A DNA stretch of 64,000 nt from Hyphococcus luteus (GCF_002943565.1 NZ_PJCH01000005.1:682001-746000), one strand, 5' to 3'; positions 16,896 to 25,409 are shown, numbered from the stretch's first letter. Made by a program: numbers and translations. Notes: generated from the letters alone by a model not told the origin.

Positions 16896-17372
16896 TCAGC
16901 CGCGCGCCTGTCGGGATTGAGGGGGGCGGCTGAGGCGTTCGGCGATGTCGTTTCCGGCGTCGATGGCTTCGGGAAGAAGCTCGCAGGCGATTTCGGTCAG
17001 GTAGGCGTTGTCCGTCCCGGGATAGTTCGCCTCGACGCCCCACAGGCTCGCGGCGGCCTCATCCAGCATGACGCCGTCGAGCGAGACGGAGAGAACGACG
17101 CCGCAATAGAACCATTCGTCATTGCGCCATGCTTCCATGATCGCCTCGGCCCTCGCCTGCGCGTCGGCGAGCCGCATACGCCAGTTGTTTCCGGGTCCGA
17201 TGAAACCCGGGTCGCCGATATATTCCGATGGCCAGAATCCGTCCTGGCGCTGGTCGGGTGCGTCGCCGCAATCGTCGCGCACGATGCGCGCGACGATCTC
17301 GAAGCCCTGCGTCTCGCATGAAATGCTGTCGCCTTCGCAGACGAAGGCAGCGAAGCGTTCTGTGAAGCTCAT
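16896..17372 (-). CDS. Hypothetical protein of the antirestriction cluster
   Basis: 158 aa, soluble and acidic, with phrases GFWPSEYIGDPG and NDEWFYCGVVLSVSLDGVML. I have seen similar companions of ArdA and ParB genes on alphaproteobacterial elements but cannot name a domain or function. Its start overlaps the stop of the 67 aa gene (ATGA), and ParB follows 48 bases after its own stop, so ArdA, the 67 aa gene, this gene and ParB form one probable operon. Confidence 0.65.
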   Translation of the reverse strand: MSFTERFAAFVCEGDSISCETQGFEIVARIVRDDCGDAPDQRQDGFWPSEYIGDPGFIGPGNNWRMRLADAQARAEAIMEAWRNDEWFYCGVVLSVSLDGVMLDEAAASLWGVEANYPGTDNAYLTEIACELLPEAIDAGNDIAERLSRPPQSRQARG

Positions 17373-17572
17373 GACGCCCTCCGCAAGTCGAAGCCTTCGC
17401 GGGCGCAGAGGTCGGCGAGGTTTTCCGCCTCCTTGGCGGTGAGGTCATCGCCAAGCTGGCGGTAGATGGTCCCAAGGGCGAAGCCCTTGGGGGTTCTGAC
17501 GACATGCGCCCAGCGATAGGGCCCATGTCCGTCTTCGCGCGGTTTCGCCTGATAGCGGGCCATGGCGGTCAC
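17369..17572 (-). CDS. Small hypothetical protein between ArdA and its companion
   Basis: 67 aa from a GTG that overlaps the ArdA stop (GTGA), or 64 aa from an ATG three codons later (MARYQAK). Basic N-terminus, then WAHVVRTPKGFALGTIYRQLGDD and a helical C-terminus. Tight coupling on both sides supports it as real. No family recognised. Confidence 0.6.
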   Translation of the reverse strand: MTAMARYQAKPREDGHGPYRWAHVVRTPKGFALGTIYRQLGDDLTAKEAENLADLCAREGFDLRRAS

Positions 17573-18135
17573 CGCGTCCAGAACACATGGACTTCATCGA
17601 AGCCCGTTCGGATGACGAGGATTTCGCCGGACATTTCCATGTCGCGGGCGAGCGCTTCCCAATCGATGTAGTATTCGAGGGATTTCGGGATGTCGGTCCC
17701 GCATTCGCGGGTGATGTCCTCGGCGAAGTCGGCGGTGGATTTGAACTCGCCCGCATAGTCCTCGAAGGCGGCTTTCGCCTCTTCGAGGTCATCGCCGAAA
17801 TGGGTGCAGAGCTTCGCGGCGACTTCGCCATGTTCGCCGATGAATTCGGCAAGGTCGCAGACGGTTTCGAATGAGGAATATTCGGAAAGGCTCGCGTCTT
17901 CGAACCCTTCATAATCGTGTATGCTCCACTCCTCCGCCTGCGGAATAGGTGAAGCGGCAAGCATGGCCTGCACCTCTTCCATAATTTCGTCGGGCGTCGT
18001 GGCGTCTATCCAGCGGCCATGCAGAAAGCCGTTATTGTAGGCGGCAAGACACGCCACATAGATGCGCGGCCCATCGGGCCGCGCCTGCTGCGGGCTCTCC
18101 GCAAAAGGCGCGGGGCTCATTGGTTGGTCACTCAT
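17569..18135 (-). CDS. ardA: ArdA-like antirestriction protein
   Basis: 188 aa, strongly acidic. The N-terminal block PRIYVACLAAYNNGFLHGRW and the downstream WSIHDYEGFEDASLSEYSSF match the ArdA family. Family knowledge: ArdA mimics B-form DNA and blocks type I restriction enzymes, protecting conjugatively transferred DNA on entry. The acidic run in the middle and C-terminal parts fits a DNA mimic. It is the first gene of the probable ardA-parB operon. A short Pro-rich N-terminal extension precedes the usual start region. Confidence 0.85.
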   Translation of the reverse strand: MSDQPMSPAPFAESPQQARPDGPRIYVACLAAYNNGFLHGRWIDATTPDEIMEEVQAMLAASPIPQAEEWSIHDYEGFEDASLSEYSSFETVCDLAEFIGEHGEVAAKLCTHFGDDLEEAKAAFEDYAGEFKSTADFAEDITRECGTDIPKSLEYYIDWEALARDMEMSGEILVIRTGFDEVHVFWTR

Positions 18136-18568
18136 GTCTCAGCTCCTTCTCCCCGCCCGCGCTCCTTTCCCCGGAAGGGGGCGGAGGCAGGCGGCGAAAA
18201 GGCGCGTCGCCGGGGCGCATAAGGCCGCGGCGCAAGGGGGGCTGAAGGTATGAGGCCTAAAGACGATCCGGACGAAAGAGATCCCGCCCCCTTGCGGCGC
18301 GGACGCGCCCCGGCAAAAGCGCCGGCCGCCTGCAACCGCCCCCTCCGGAGAAGATACAGATGCTTACCGGCGTGGTTGACGCGTTTTTTTCATGCCGGAT
18401 CGACCGGGACACAGAGTATGAGAACGGAAACCCTCGCCGAACAAATTCGACGAGGGCTTTCGATAATGCCAAGCTCATCTAGCAGATCGGCGACAGCGTC
18501 CCGTGACCAAAGAGCGTATTGGGGTATTGCGGCTCGAACGCAAATCAAACGAATTGATTTACAGACCG
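18136..18568. other. 433-base gap with one hairpin
   Basis: No convincing gene. The left part must hold the ardA promoter. At 18431-18456 an imperfect hairpin (CCCTCG and CGAGGG arms with an inner CG pair) is followed on the minus strand by TTTCC. It lies about 110 bases past the next lipoprotein gene and could be its weak terminator. Arg/Pro-rich short frames here look like GC-driven shadows. Confidence 0.4.
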
Positions 18569-19819
18569 CTAGAGGTCGACATCTCCACTCTTCGGCTGGG
18601 ATTCGCGCGTAGCGATCCAGTCCGCGATTTCCGAATGGTTTTGTGCTCCGACTTCACTCCAGAACCAATTCATGAGGCGGCGCGGAGCGAACATGGTGAG
18701 GTCGTATCGTTCGACCATGCCGCTCTCGCGATCATACACCGTCGTGTTGATAACCGAGACGCCGCATTTCGGTTCGATGTACATTGACCTTCCATCGACT
18801 TTGAACCGGGTGATGTCCAATGACTGGTAGGGCAAATCAGGGCATTCGCGCTTGTAGTCAGCGTTGTATTTCTGGATCAGCGTCCCGTCGGGCTGATAGC
18901 TGCGCATGGTCTCCCAGCGATTGCCGTTGGTGGAGCGCTGCTGCTGCACCTCGCCGAACTTGCTATTGAAGGCCGAAATGTAAGTTGGCACGTCGATGCC
19001 GACATTCGCGCCTTTCATGGCGCCGACGGAGCGGCGCACGATCATCGCGCGCATTTTCCCATCATTGATATCGGGATAATAGTCGATGATATATTGATCG
19101 CTGCGCGTGTCGGTCATGGATTCATAGAACCAGGTGGTCTCGAGCCCTTTGGGCAGCATGAAGATCTTGTCTTTCTTCTCAAGCCCGCGCTCGCTGACCA
19201 GGATCGCATCGATTTCATCCTCGGTCATGCCGACAACAATGTCCCCGACGGCGACGTCGTCGCCGAAGGTCGCGTAACTTTCCGGCGGCAGCGGCCCGGC
19301 CATGAGTTCGAGCGTGATAGTCTTTAGAAGCTCGCTCTCTTCGTCCACGGTTACGGTTACGTTATTGAGCCCGTTGCGGGTTAGGTCGATGCTCGCCTTC
19401 GGGACGCAGCGGGGTGCGGATGTGCCTGTGTTGAGCATCAGCGTGCTCGAATTCCCGTCGACACGGCCGTAATATTCGCAAGACCGGCGGCTGCTCTTTT
19501 GTTCGGTCGTCAGCTTTAGAACGTCCTCGGCGACGAGGAGAGAAGCGGTGACAATTTCGGGGCCGATCTGCACGCCGCCGCTCCAGAAGCCGTTGAACGG
19601 CGCAGTGAGGGGCGACCCGTTTCGTGATGCGGGCGCTGGTTTTGACGTGGCGCTTGCGGTCTTCGCATTCTTCGCCGAAGCGGATGTTTCTTTCCCGGAG
19701 GGCGCAGCCTGTGCTGCGGGCTCAGCCGATTGGGGCGCCGCTTCGGCGCCTTCGCTGCTTGCTCCGCAAGCGGCCGCTAAAATACTGAACGCTGCAATTG
19801 CAGCTCCCCAACGCGTCAT
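18569..19819 (-). CDS. Lipoprotein, hypothetical
   Basis: 416 aa. A signal peptide ends in the lipobox LAAAC (Cys18). An Ala/Ser/Pro/Lys-rich low-complexity linker follows (about 20-65), then a domain beginning PFNGFWSGGVQIGPEIVTASL and a C-terminal beta-rich domain. This is the layout of an envelope-anchored domain on a flexible stalk. No family recognised. It stands alone on the minus strand. The IS3 element lies about 190 bases upstream, so the IS could influence its expression. Confidence 0.65.
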   Translation of the reverse strand: MTRWGAAIAAFSILAAACGASSEGAEAAPQSAEPAAQAAPSGKETSASAKNAKTASATSKPAPASRNGSPLTAPFNGFWSGGVQIGPEIVTASLLVAEDVLKLTTEQKSSRRSCEYYGRVDGNSSTLMLNTGTSAPRCVPKASIDLTRNGLNNVTVTVDEESELLKTITLELMAGPLPPESYATFGDDVAVGDIVVGMTEDEIDAILVSERGLEKKDKIFMLPKGLETTWFYESMTDTRSDQYIIDYYPDINDGKMRAMIVRRSVGAMKGANVGIDVPTYISAFNSKFGEVQQQRSTNGNRWETMRSYQPDGTLIQKYNADYKRECPDLPYQSLDITRFKVDGRSMYIEPKCGVSVINTTVYDRESGMVERYDLTMFAPRRLMNWFWSEVGAQNHSEIADWIATRESQPKSGDVDL

Positions 19820-20051
19820 CAGCCCATCTCCTGTTTACCCGTGCTGTCTATGCAGAGCGTACTTTCGCGGCTCACGCTTCCTGTGTCCAGCGCTGCACGC
19901 CTCAATGAATAAGGGCTATCTAGCAGCGGTTCTGGACTGAAATGTGTCAGCGCCGCTCCTAAACGCCGATAATCGGAAATTCATTGCACCGACTGGTGGT
20001 CTGCTCCCGAAAAAGTGGTCCGTTATTTGAGTTAGTCCCGGCTTCGATTAA

Positions 20052-20153
20052 GACGCTTGGGATCGGTGGTCCGGCCTTGGTGTTAAAATCCAGCGGCGAT
20101 GAGACGCTTGGGATTGGTGGTCCGGCCCTGACGTTAAAATCCAGCAGCAAGTT
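20052..20153. repeat. 51-bp tandem repeat (two copies) at the IS left end
   Basis: Two adjacent 51-bp units each begin GACGCTTGGGAT and contain GGTGGTCCGGCC and GTTAAAATCCAGC. They overlap the end of orfB and the space before the left inverted repeat. A single related copy with the same right-hand flank occurs at 57411-57535. Confidence 0.75.
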
Positions 20154-20979
20154 GGACCTGTCCACCATGGCACAGGCCTGAGATTTCGGCAAATTCTGCC
20201 GGCGTTTTTCCATTGTGAGCCATGTGAGGCCGGCTCTCATTGTAATCGACCCGCCACGCCTCTGCGAGCCGCTGCGCTTCGCCCGGCGAGGCAAACCAGT
20301 TCACGTTCAGGAACTCGTCGCGCAGCGTCCCATTGAACGATTCAATGTGCGCATTGTCCGTCGGCGTGCCGGGGCGGGAGAAGTCCATCCGAACCTTGTG
20401 GTGATAGGCCCAGAGATCGACGATCTGACCGGTAAATTCCGCGCCATTGTCGCAGAACATCGCGTCGGGGCGTCCGCGCAGATAAACCAGCCGGTTCAAC
20501 GCCCGGACCACATCTTCACCGCGAAGGCGCGAGCCGACTTCAATAGCGAGCGCCTCCCGCGTGAATATGTCCACGACGGTCAGCAGGCGGATCTTGCTCC
20601 CATTCGACAGTTGGTCGTGGACAAAATCCATGCTCCAGGCCTGGTTCGGCCGGGAGGGTTGGCAGCGGGCTTCCCGATGAACCGCCATCTTGCGCCGGCG
20701 GGGCCGTTTTGACCGTAAACACAGGCCTTCTTCGCGATAGAGACGATAGACGACGTTCTTGCCCACCTGCCAGCCCTCACGCTTCAGCATGACATGCACC
20801 CGCCTGTATCCGAACCTGATCCGTGTCGCCACGATCTCATGCATGCGCTGGCGTAAAGCCGTCAGGGGATCCCGCCTGGACGGCTTACGCTGGGTGGACC
20901 GATGCTGGCGTGTCAGCTTGCAGGCCCTTCGCTCGGAGTAGCCGTGTGACGCCCGCACATAGTCTACAACCTGCTTCAT
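20134..20979 (-). CDS. IS3-family transposase OrfB (DDE integrase domain)
   Basis: Catalyses the cut-and-join steps of transposition. The integrase core shows the DDE residues: D in WSMDFVHD, D in FCDNGAEF, E in HIESFNGTLRDEF, with the usual D-35-E spacing class. HTH_21 lies upstream (MHEIVATRIRFGYRRVHVML). The ATG at 20979 overlaps the OrfA stop (ATGA). A slippery heptamer A AAA AAG at 21003-20997 should instead give an OrfAB fusion by minus-one frameshifting, the usual active form. The C-terminal tail (GLCHGGQVQLAAGF) reads into the 51-bp repeats. Confidence 0.9.
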   Translation of the reverse strand: MKQVVDYVRASHGYSERRACKLTRQHRSTQRKPSRRDPLTALRQRMHEIVATRIRFGYRRVHVMLKREGWQVGKNVVYRLYREEGLCLRSKRPRRRKMAVHREARCQPSRPNQAWSMDFVHDQLSNGSKIRLLTVVDIFTREALAIEVGSRLRGEDVVRALNRLVYLRGRPDAMFCDNGAEFTGQIVDLWAYHHKVRMDFSRPGTPTDNAHIESFNGTLRDEFLNVNWFASPGEAQRLAEAWRVDYNESRPHMAHNGKTPAEFAEISGLCHGGQVQLAAGF

Positions 20980-21257
20980 GAGCGATGGCCGGGGAACTTT
21001 TTTGACAGAACGTCCTGAAGAACGGCCTTGTCGAGGCTGAGCTCTGCGACAAGCTTCTTCAAACGGGTGTTCTCTTCCAGGACCTGTTTCAGCTCCCGGA
21101 CCTGGTCCGACTCCAGCCCGCCATACTTCTTCTTCCAACGATAATACGTCATCTCGGAGATGCCGAGTTGGCGGATCAGGTCCGCTACAGGCATCCCCAT
21201 CTCGACCTGCTTCAGGGCCGCCACGATCTGCTCGGTTGAATATCGCTTCTTCTTCAT
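20976..21257 (-). CDS. IS3-family transposase OrfA
   Basis: 93 aa. An HTH of the HTH_8/transposase_8 type (YSTEQIVAALKQVEMGMPVADLIRQLGISEMTYYRWKKKYGG) is followed by a leucine-zipper-like coiled coil (LKQVLEENTRLKKLVAEL). It binds the terminal repeats and, fused to OrfB by frameshifting, forms the transposase. Length and composition are typical for the IS407/IS511 group. It begins about 60 bases inside the right inverted repeat. Confidence 0.9.
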   Translation of the reverse strand: MKKKRYSTEQIVAALKQVEMGMPVADLIRQLGISEMTYYRWKKKYGGLESDQVRELKQVLEENTRLKKLVAELSLDKAVLQDVLSKKFPGHRS

Positions 21258-21323
21258 CGCGAACTTCCTCCTTCAGGAAATCCGCTGGAAAACTAACATC
21301 AAATCCGGACCACTTTCACCCGG

Positions 21324-21443
21324 TCACGTCACTTCTTCATAGCTTGTCGGGGTGGGGTAATTGACATTTGCGCCAAGAAGCTGAGTCACTTTCTGAAGCA
21401 GTTTCTGCTCGTCCCAAGTCGTGTTGACATTTGACAGCGGCAT
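21324..21443 (-). CDS. Small peptide gene, copy B (39 aa)
   Basis: 39 aa, MPLSNVNTTWDEQKLL to the end SYEEVT, with a strong GGGGGAG before the ATG. It is the second gene of a duplicated unit: it follows the secreted protein at 21477-22325, just as the peptide at 22458-22646 follows the lipoprotein at 22693-23523. Both peptides share a pattern of DEQ, a short amphipathic helix ending QLL/LLL, then a Pro/Ser/Thr-rich tail. The stop lies one base from the IS target duplication, so the IS did not truncate it. Function unknown; a secreted or modified peptide precursor is possible. Confidence 0.5.
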   Translation of the reverse strand: MPLSNVNTTWDEQKLLQKVTQLLGANVNYPTPTSYEEVT

Positions 21444-21476
21444 TTGGCTCTCCCCCGATATGAATAAGAAAAAAGG

Positions 21477-22325
21477 TCAGTAGGCAGGATAATACTTTGG
21501 ATGAAAGCGACAGATTTCCGTCTGCCGCTCCGGCGAGTCGATTTGAAGAAGCCTGAGGTCAACGATGTGTTCGAGCGGGCGCTTTCCGCCTAACCGCCCG
21601 CCGATGAGCGCATAAGCCCGCTCATCAATTACGACCACGTCAAAAAAGCCGCCCAGATCCGCGTTTGATGCGATCGGCGCCGGGTCATCAGTGCTAATAC
21701 TTGCTGACGTGATCGAAAGTTCACGCCCGATCGTGGTTTCAGGCATCCGCAACTTTGATTTAACTTCGTCGGGATCGGCTCCAAGCACCAATGGCTGGTC
21801 CAGTATGAAAGCGCTTGATGCTGTCCAACCATACAGTCTGTCGACGAGCAAAATCAGCGCATCCCTTGTGCCGTCATTGTCGACATCTGCAACTTCAGTG
21901 TACCAAATCGGCCGTGGCTCACCGTTCAGGACGGACCAATTGACTGAAAAAGCATTGCCCAACAACAAATCACGGGTTTCAAAAGCTTCGACCATCGTCG
22001 CGCGCTGATATATCGGCGTACGCTGTTGGTTGAGCGATGCGAGAAGCTTACCGCATGCGGCGTCACCGGTGGTGTATGCAAGTTCATACGTATCGGCAGG
22101 CCGACCTTGGATATAGAAATCGTACTTTTTCGGCTTCGTCGCGTCCGCAGCATCCAGGGCATCTTGATTGGAACTTTTCGCCGATAGTAGCTCATTCTGT
22201 GACACCGTCTGCCCAAGCGATCCAGATATGGGGCTCCCATCCATTTGCGCATGCGCGGATGGAACATTGAAGAGAACCGAGAGCATCGTGAGGGTAAAAA
22301 GCGGGAACGAGAATTTCACAGACAT
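21477..22325 (-). CDS. Secreted protein with FG-GAP-like segment
   Basis: 282 aa with a signal peptide (cleavage after SAHA). The mature protein contains DVDNDGTRDALILLVDRLYG, a Ca-binding, FG-GAP/VCBS-like motif, in the middle, and a C-terminal VDLRLLQIDSP region. Function unknown; such motifs occur in cell-surface beta-propeller proteins, though only one copy is visible here. The ribosome site (GGAG) lies inside an upstream region that is duplicated at 23524. It heads a two-gene unit with the 39 aa peptide. Confidence 0.65.
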   Translation of the reverse strand: MSVKFSFPLFTLTMLSVLFNVPSAHAQMDGSPISGSLGQTVSQNELLSAKSSNQDALDAADATKPKKYDFYIQGRPADTYELAYTTGDAACGKLLASLNQQRTPIYQRATMVEAFETRDLLLGNAFSVNWSVLNGEPRPIWYTEVADVDNDGTRDALILLVDRLYGWTASSAFILDQPLVLGADPDEVKSKLRMPETTIGRELSITSASISTDDPAPIASNADLGGFFDVVVIDERAYALIGGRLGGKRPLEHIVDLRLLQIDSPERQTEICRFHPKYYPAY

Positions 22326-22510
22326 TGGAAAACACTCCGATTAGAGATGAAGCCGTGACGATCATGCGGCAGAGGCGGAACGTCGCCGCAAACGCAGTGT
22401 ATAAAATCCGCATGACATCTGGACATTTTTGGGTCCGGCCCTTCCTATTCTGTTAAGTTAGCTCGTCGTGTTTGTTCTGGTTCCCTCTTTATTTTTCCCG
22501 ATCAGGGCAC
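22326..22510 (-). repeat. Duplicated promoter/5-prime region, copy B
   Basis: About 180 bases immediately upstream of the secreted protein gene are nearly identical to 23524-23710 upstream of the lipoprotein gene. Shared landmarks are ACACTCCGAT, GATGAAGCCGTGACGATCAT, TATAAAATCCGCATGACATC and TTTGTTCTGGTTCCC. The region carries the ribosome site and probably the promoter of each unit. Its far end overlaps the 3-prime end of the peptide gene of copy A. Confidence 0.75.
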
Positions 22511-22646
22511 GGCATCGGCCCCCCCTCCGCCCAACCATCTGATCGCCTGAAGGCGCAGAGCCTGGAGGCGGCGTTTGCGCCAGCAACAGCTGAAACTCAG
22601 CGATCTGTTCGTCCGTAAAGGAAAAATCAGTAAAACCATCAGCCAT
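22458..22646 (-). CDS. Small peptide gene, copy A (62 aa)
   Basis: 62 aa, MADGFTDFSFTDEQIAEFQL and on, with GGGAG upstream. A short acidic helix is followed by a Pro-rich stretch (TPPPGSAPSG) and a basic C-terminus containing one Cys. The last 17 codons lie in the duplicated 5-prime region of the next unit, so the tail may have been acquired when the unit was duplicated. The first 30 residues resemble the 39 aa peptide at 21324-21443. Role unknown. Confidence 0.45.
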   Translation of the reverse strand: MADGFTDFSFTDEQIAEFQLLLAQTPPPGSAPSGDQMVGRRGGRCRALIGKNKEGTRTNTTS

Positions 22647-22692
22647 TTGAACTTCTCCCACCATTGGTTCATGAGCGCACCACGAGCTGCGT

Positions 22693-23523
22693 TCATGTTA
22701 TCTGGTCTAGCCAGCCGTTTATTGACTCGTAAATTTCGATCAGAGACTGCTCGAACATCTTCGAACGCGCAGGATCTTGCATGCTTTCGCCGAAGCGAAT
22801 TGAAAGTTGAACGGAGCTCACAATATCTTTGTCGAAACGAGCGGTATATTCACACACTCCGATGTCCGAGCACTCGAAGGTCAACGGCGCGCCGGACGTG
22901 GTTCGAAGGCTTCTCGATACGTAGTACAGTGTTGTTCGATTTTGCGCGTTTGCAACCTTCACAATGTCAAAAGCTTGTGTTTCGGAGGGCTCGCTGCTTT
23001 TGAGAGACGCATCGACATCACCGACGATCGCGGAAAGCCGATTATAGGTATCAGCGAACCGCCCGGCAGCACTGTCCGGTCGTGTTCCGTCATCATCGAG
23101 ATCAAGGAACTTAACTTTCTCCGCGGACAGCAATTGAAGTTTAACACCAACAGCATGGGCATCTGTTAGCCCCAATTCATCAACCCGATTTTCGGTTTCA
23201 GTCTTCCAACCAAAGTCGTCGAGGTCTCCAGAAACCTGGATCAGGCGTGGATTGATTGGTTCATCTGTTGTCGATTGACAGTAGACATAATCGAAATGGC
23301 GATCCGATTCAGTCTTTGCGCGAAATTCAGATGCGTTCCCGCCTTGGAAGCTCGGTTCATACGATTGCGGGATGCGAATTGACGAGCTGCCCATTTCAAT
23401 GCGCCATATCTCGGGTGTCTCGCACTCCCTCTTGGGGACGCGCTCATCGCCGCAAGCAGACAACAGAGTGCTGCAGAAAATAGAGAAAATGCACGAGATG
23501 GAAAATGAGGAAATCAAACGCAT
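22693..23523 (-). CDS. Lipoprotein, hypothetical
   Basis: 276 aa with a signal peptide and lipobox (LLSAC, Cys24). The mature protein has Cys in ECETPE, VYCQST, FECSDIGVCEY and the phrase VKFLDLDDDGTRPDSAAG, which resembles the Asp-rich motif of the neighbouring secreted protein, so the two may be remote relatives. Envelope-located, function unknown. It begins the first copy of the duplicated unit; its ribosome site and promoter region are repeated at 22326-22510. Confidence 0.65.
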   Translation of the reverse strand: MRLISSFSISCIFSIFCSTLLSACGDERVPKRECETPEIWRIEMGSSSIRIPQSYEPSFQGGNASEFRAKTESDRHFDYVYCQSTTDEPINPRLIQVSGDLDDFGWKTETENRVDELGLTDAHAVGVKLQLLSAEKVKFLDLDDDGTRPDSAAGRFADTYNRLSAIVGDVDASLKSSEPSETQAFDIVKVANAQNRTTLYYVSRSLRTTSGAPLTFECSDIGVCEYTARFDKDIVSSVQLSIRFGESMQDPARSKMFEQSLIEIYESINGWLDQIT

Positions 23524-23710
23524 GGAAAAACACTCCGATCAGAGATGAAGCCGTGACGATCATGCAGCAGAGGCGGAACATCGCCGCAAGTGCAGGGTAT
23601 AAAATCCGCATGACATCTGGACATTTTTGGGTCCGGCCCTTCCTAATTTATTAAGCTAGATCGTTGTGTTTGTTCTGGTTCCCTTTTTAAATATTTCCCG
23701 TTCAGAAGGC
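23524..23710 (-). repeat. Duplicated promoter/5-prime region, copy A
   Basis: Partner of 22326-22510, described there. A few single-base differences and small indels separate the copies, so the duplication is recent relative to the genes downstream, which have diverged far more. Confidence 0.75.
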
Positions 23711-24249
23711 AGCACTCGCACGCCGCGACCCATAACCGGCCGGAATTGCTGCGCACCTGTCGATTGGACGCGTAACTCAGTCTGAATGGCGCGGCTGATC
23801 AGGCGTCGCGCATTTTCAATCAGGCGACATTCACTAAGAAATCCCGCCCTATTTCGCCCCCCAGGCGATTTATTTCTTCGACACTCAACCTACTGTACTC
23901 GACCTGCATTGCAATCAAAGGTTTTGTGACAAATCAAGTATTATTTTCCCCTTTTGATTTAATGTGATTGTAATTGCCTGAACTTTTTTGAGAGAGCGCT
24001 CTAAGTTTACATCTGAATTTTTATTCCGCCGCGGCGCGGTTCGTATCTGGAGACGTGTTGAACGTTTTGCCGGTTTGGCCATGCGAACGTCGCGCGGGCC
24101 CACGCATGTTCGCGCCAAGCTGCTCCTGCGCCGTCCGGTTTGTCGCGCACCTTCCAGACCAGACCGCGAGGGCTTTCAAGCAGCGTCTTCCCGAACGAAT
24201 GTCCAGGTCGCATCATGACGGCGGCAGTCATTGATTCGTCGCGGGCACG
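23711..24249. other. 540-base gap, nothing convincing
   Basis: The left half is AT-richer than its surroundings. A minus-strand frame of about 55 codons (starting MAKPAKRSTR near 24082) recalls the start of the XRE gene at 39936 (MAKPANSRSV) but then diverges into Lys/Asn/Ile-rich residues without a domain. I do not call it a gene. No hairpin or promoter stands out. Confidence 0.4.
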
Positions 24250-24528
24250 ATGCAACACAACGAACCAGCAGAGACAGAGGAGATCAGCGCGCTTGAGATC
24301 GCGCCGATGCGAGATGTATCTGATCCGCCGCGGATTCTCACGATCCGACCGGCGCGACCCGGTGAAACGCCGGACCTCTGGTGTGTGATCGCCCGGATGA
24401 AGGGCGGCGCGGGGCGCGTTCTCAAGGATGAGCGCGACCAATCGGCGGCGCTCGCTTTCGCCGAAGCCTTCCGGGAGCGGCTGCGCGGGACACAAACACA
24501 TCCGCTTCCTGCGATTGTTGCGATCTGA
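24250..24528 (+). CDS. Small hypothetical protein (92 aa)
   Basis: Starts MQHNEPAETEEISALE. The core PRILTIRPARPGETPDLWCVIARMKGG looks like a beta-rich fold and is followed by an amphipathic helix (SAALAFAEAFRERLRG). The residue balance is far more protein-like than that of the overlapping minus frame. The ribosome site is weak. It faces the FseA-like gene (convergent, 50 bases apart). No family recognised. Confidence 0.5.
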   Translation: MQHNEPAETEEISALEIAPMRDVSDPPRILTIRPARPGETPDLWCVIARMKGGAGRVLKDERDQSAALAFAEAFRERLRGTQTHPLPAIVAI

Positions 24529-24578
24529 ACGATGCGCGGCGTCGCTCCGGGCGCCGCAAAGGTCTGATCAGCGACATG

Positions 24579-25409
24579 CTAGCGCAGAAACGGGTCTGCG
24601 CGCAGCAGGTCCTCCCGATAGCCGCCATCGCGCAGCGCCTCGGCTTTCTTCACCAGATACCGAACGGCATGTTTCATGGAAGGCCCGTTCCACTCTTCGC
24701 GGACCCGGATTTGGCCGTAGAGCGCGGCCGCGACATCCCTGTGATTGCCGCCGAGGGCCAGGCAATCGAGGGCGATAAGACCGTCGCGAAGAATCTGGGT
24801 GGTTTTGCTCCATTGCGCCGGCCGCGTCGGATAGACCCCGTTATAGACGTCAAAGGCGGACTGGAGCAGTTTCGACCGTCGCGGAAAACTCTGCATGTCG
24901 GTGATCATCAAGCGGACGCCAACGGGTTCAAGGCCGAGCAGCGAGACGCCGGTGCAGCAGTTTTGAATCACCGATCCGTCGCAGCGGCAAAGAAGATACT
25001 CGCGACCGGAATAATCGGTGACGTGCGTGGATTTGGAGACCGCGTTGACGCGTTCCCAGATTTCGCACGGCTCATGCGGAGCGCGGGTAACGCAGTAGAT
25101 GATGATCTGGTCGGGAAAGGCGGCGAGATTCCAGACGACATCCGCGTCATGACCGTTGAGGTTGGGATCCGGCATCATGACAAGGCCCCAACGATCGGCC
25201 AGGGGCTGCGGCTCTCGCGCGCGCAGAATTCGGGCGTTTACGCATGGCGCCTTGCGCTCTGAAATATCGTCATCGCGCCGTGTCGCCGCATCGCGTCTGA
25301 AATCAGGATTTCGGCGCAGGAATTCCCAAGCCCACCGATCAGGCGAGAGACGCCAGAGATAATCGTATCGGCTGAGTTCGACCCGATCGCCGATCGTGAA
25401 GTGTTCCAT
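24579..25409 (-). CDS. FseA-like ICE regulator (DUF6499 + DUF2285), copy 1
   Basis: 276 aa. Residues 14-45 are a DUF6499 block (YDYLWRLSPDRWAWEFLRRN). The C-terminal 80 residues are DUF2285 (KTTQILRDGLIALDCLALGG, MKHAVRYLVKKAEALRDGGY), a divergent helix-turn-helix. Family knowledge: in Mesorhizobium ICEs the same two domains form FseA, which activates excision and transfer genes and is made by a programmed frameshift; here they lie in one uninterrupted frame. A second copy lies at 26302-27132 and a third at 61037-61882. The ATG has AAGGGAG unusually close to it, as in copy 2. Confidence 0.8.
   Translation of the reverse strand: MEHFTIGDRVELSRYDYLWRLSPDRWAWEFLRRNPDFRRDAATRRDDDISERKAPCVNARILRAREPQPLADRWGLVMMPDPNLNGHDADVVWNLAAFPDQIIIYCVTRAPHEPCEIWERVNAVSKSTHVTDYSGREYLLCRCDGSVIQNCCTGVSLLGLEPVGVRLMITDMQSFPRRSKLLQSAFDVYNGVYPTRPAQWSKTTQILRDGLIALDCLALGGNHRDVAAALYGQIRVREEWNGPSMKHAVRYLVKKAEALRDGGYREDLLRADPFLR

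Larger units (their letters stand above)
20010..21318 (-). mobile_element. Complete IS3-family insertion sequence (about 1.31 kb)
   Basis: The ends carry imperfect inverted repeats sharing the core AAAGTGGTCCG (20012-20022, and its complement at 21306-21316). The flanks are CCCG on both sides (20006-20009 and 21319-21322), a 4-bp target duplication typical of the IS407-like group. Inside are overlapping orfA and orfB with a slippery A6G heptamer. Both frames are intact, so the element may be active. The stretch between orfB and the left end contains an unusual 51-bp tandem repeat. Confidence 0.85.

Noticed and set aside
20052-20153. CRISPR-like repeat
   Set aside because: Only two directly adjacent 51-bp units without spacers, inside an IS element; no cas genes in the window.
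23915-24118. 67-codon minus frame with MAKPA start resembling the XRE gene
   Set aside because: Only the first few residues resemble it; the rest lacks an HTH and no partner or ribosome site supports it.
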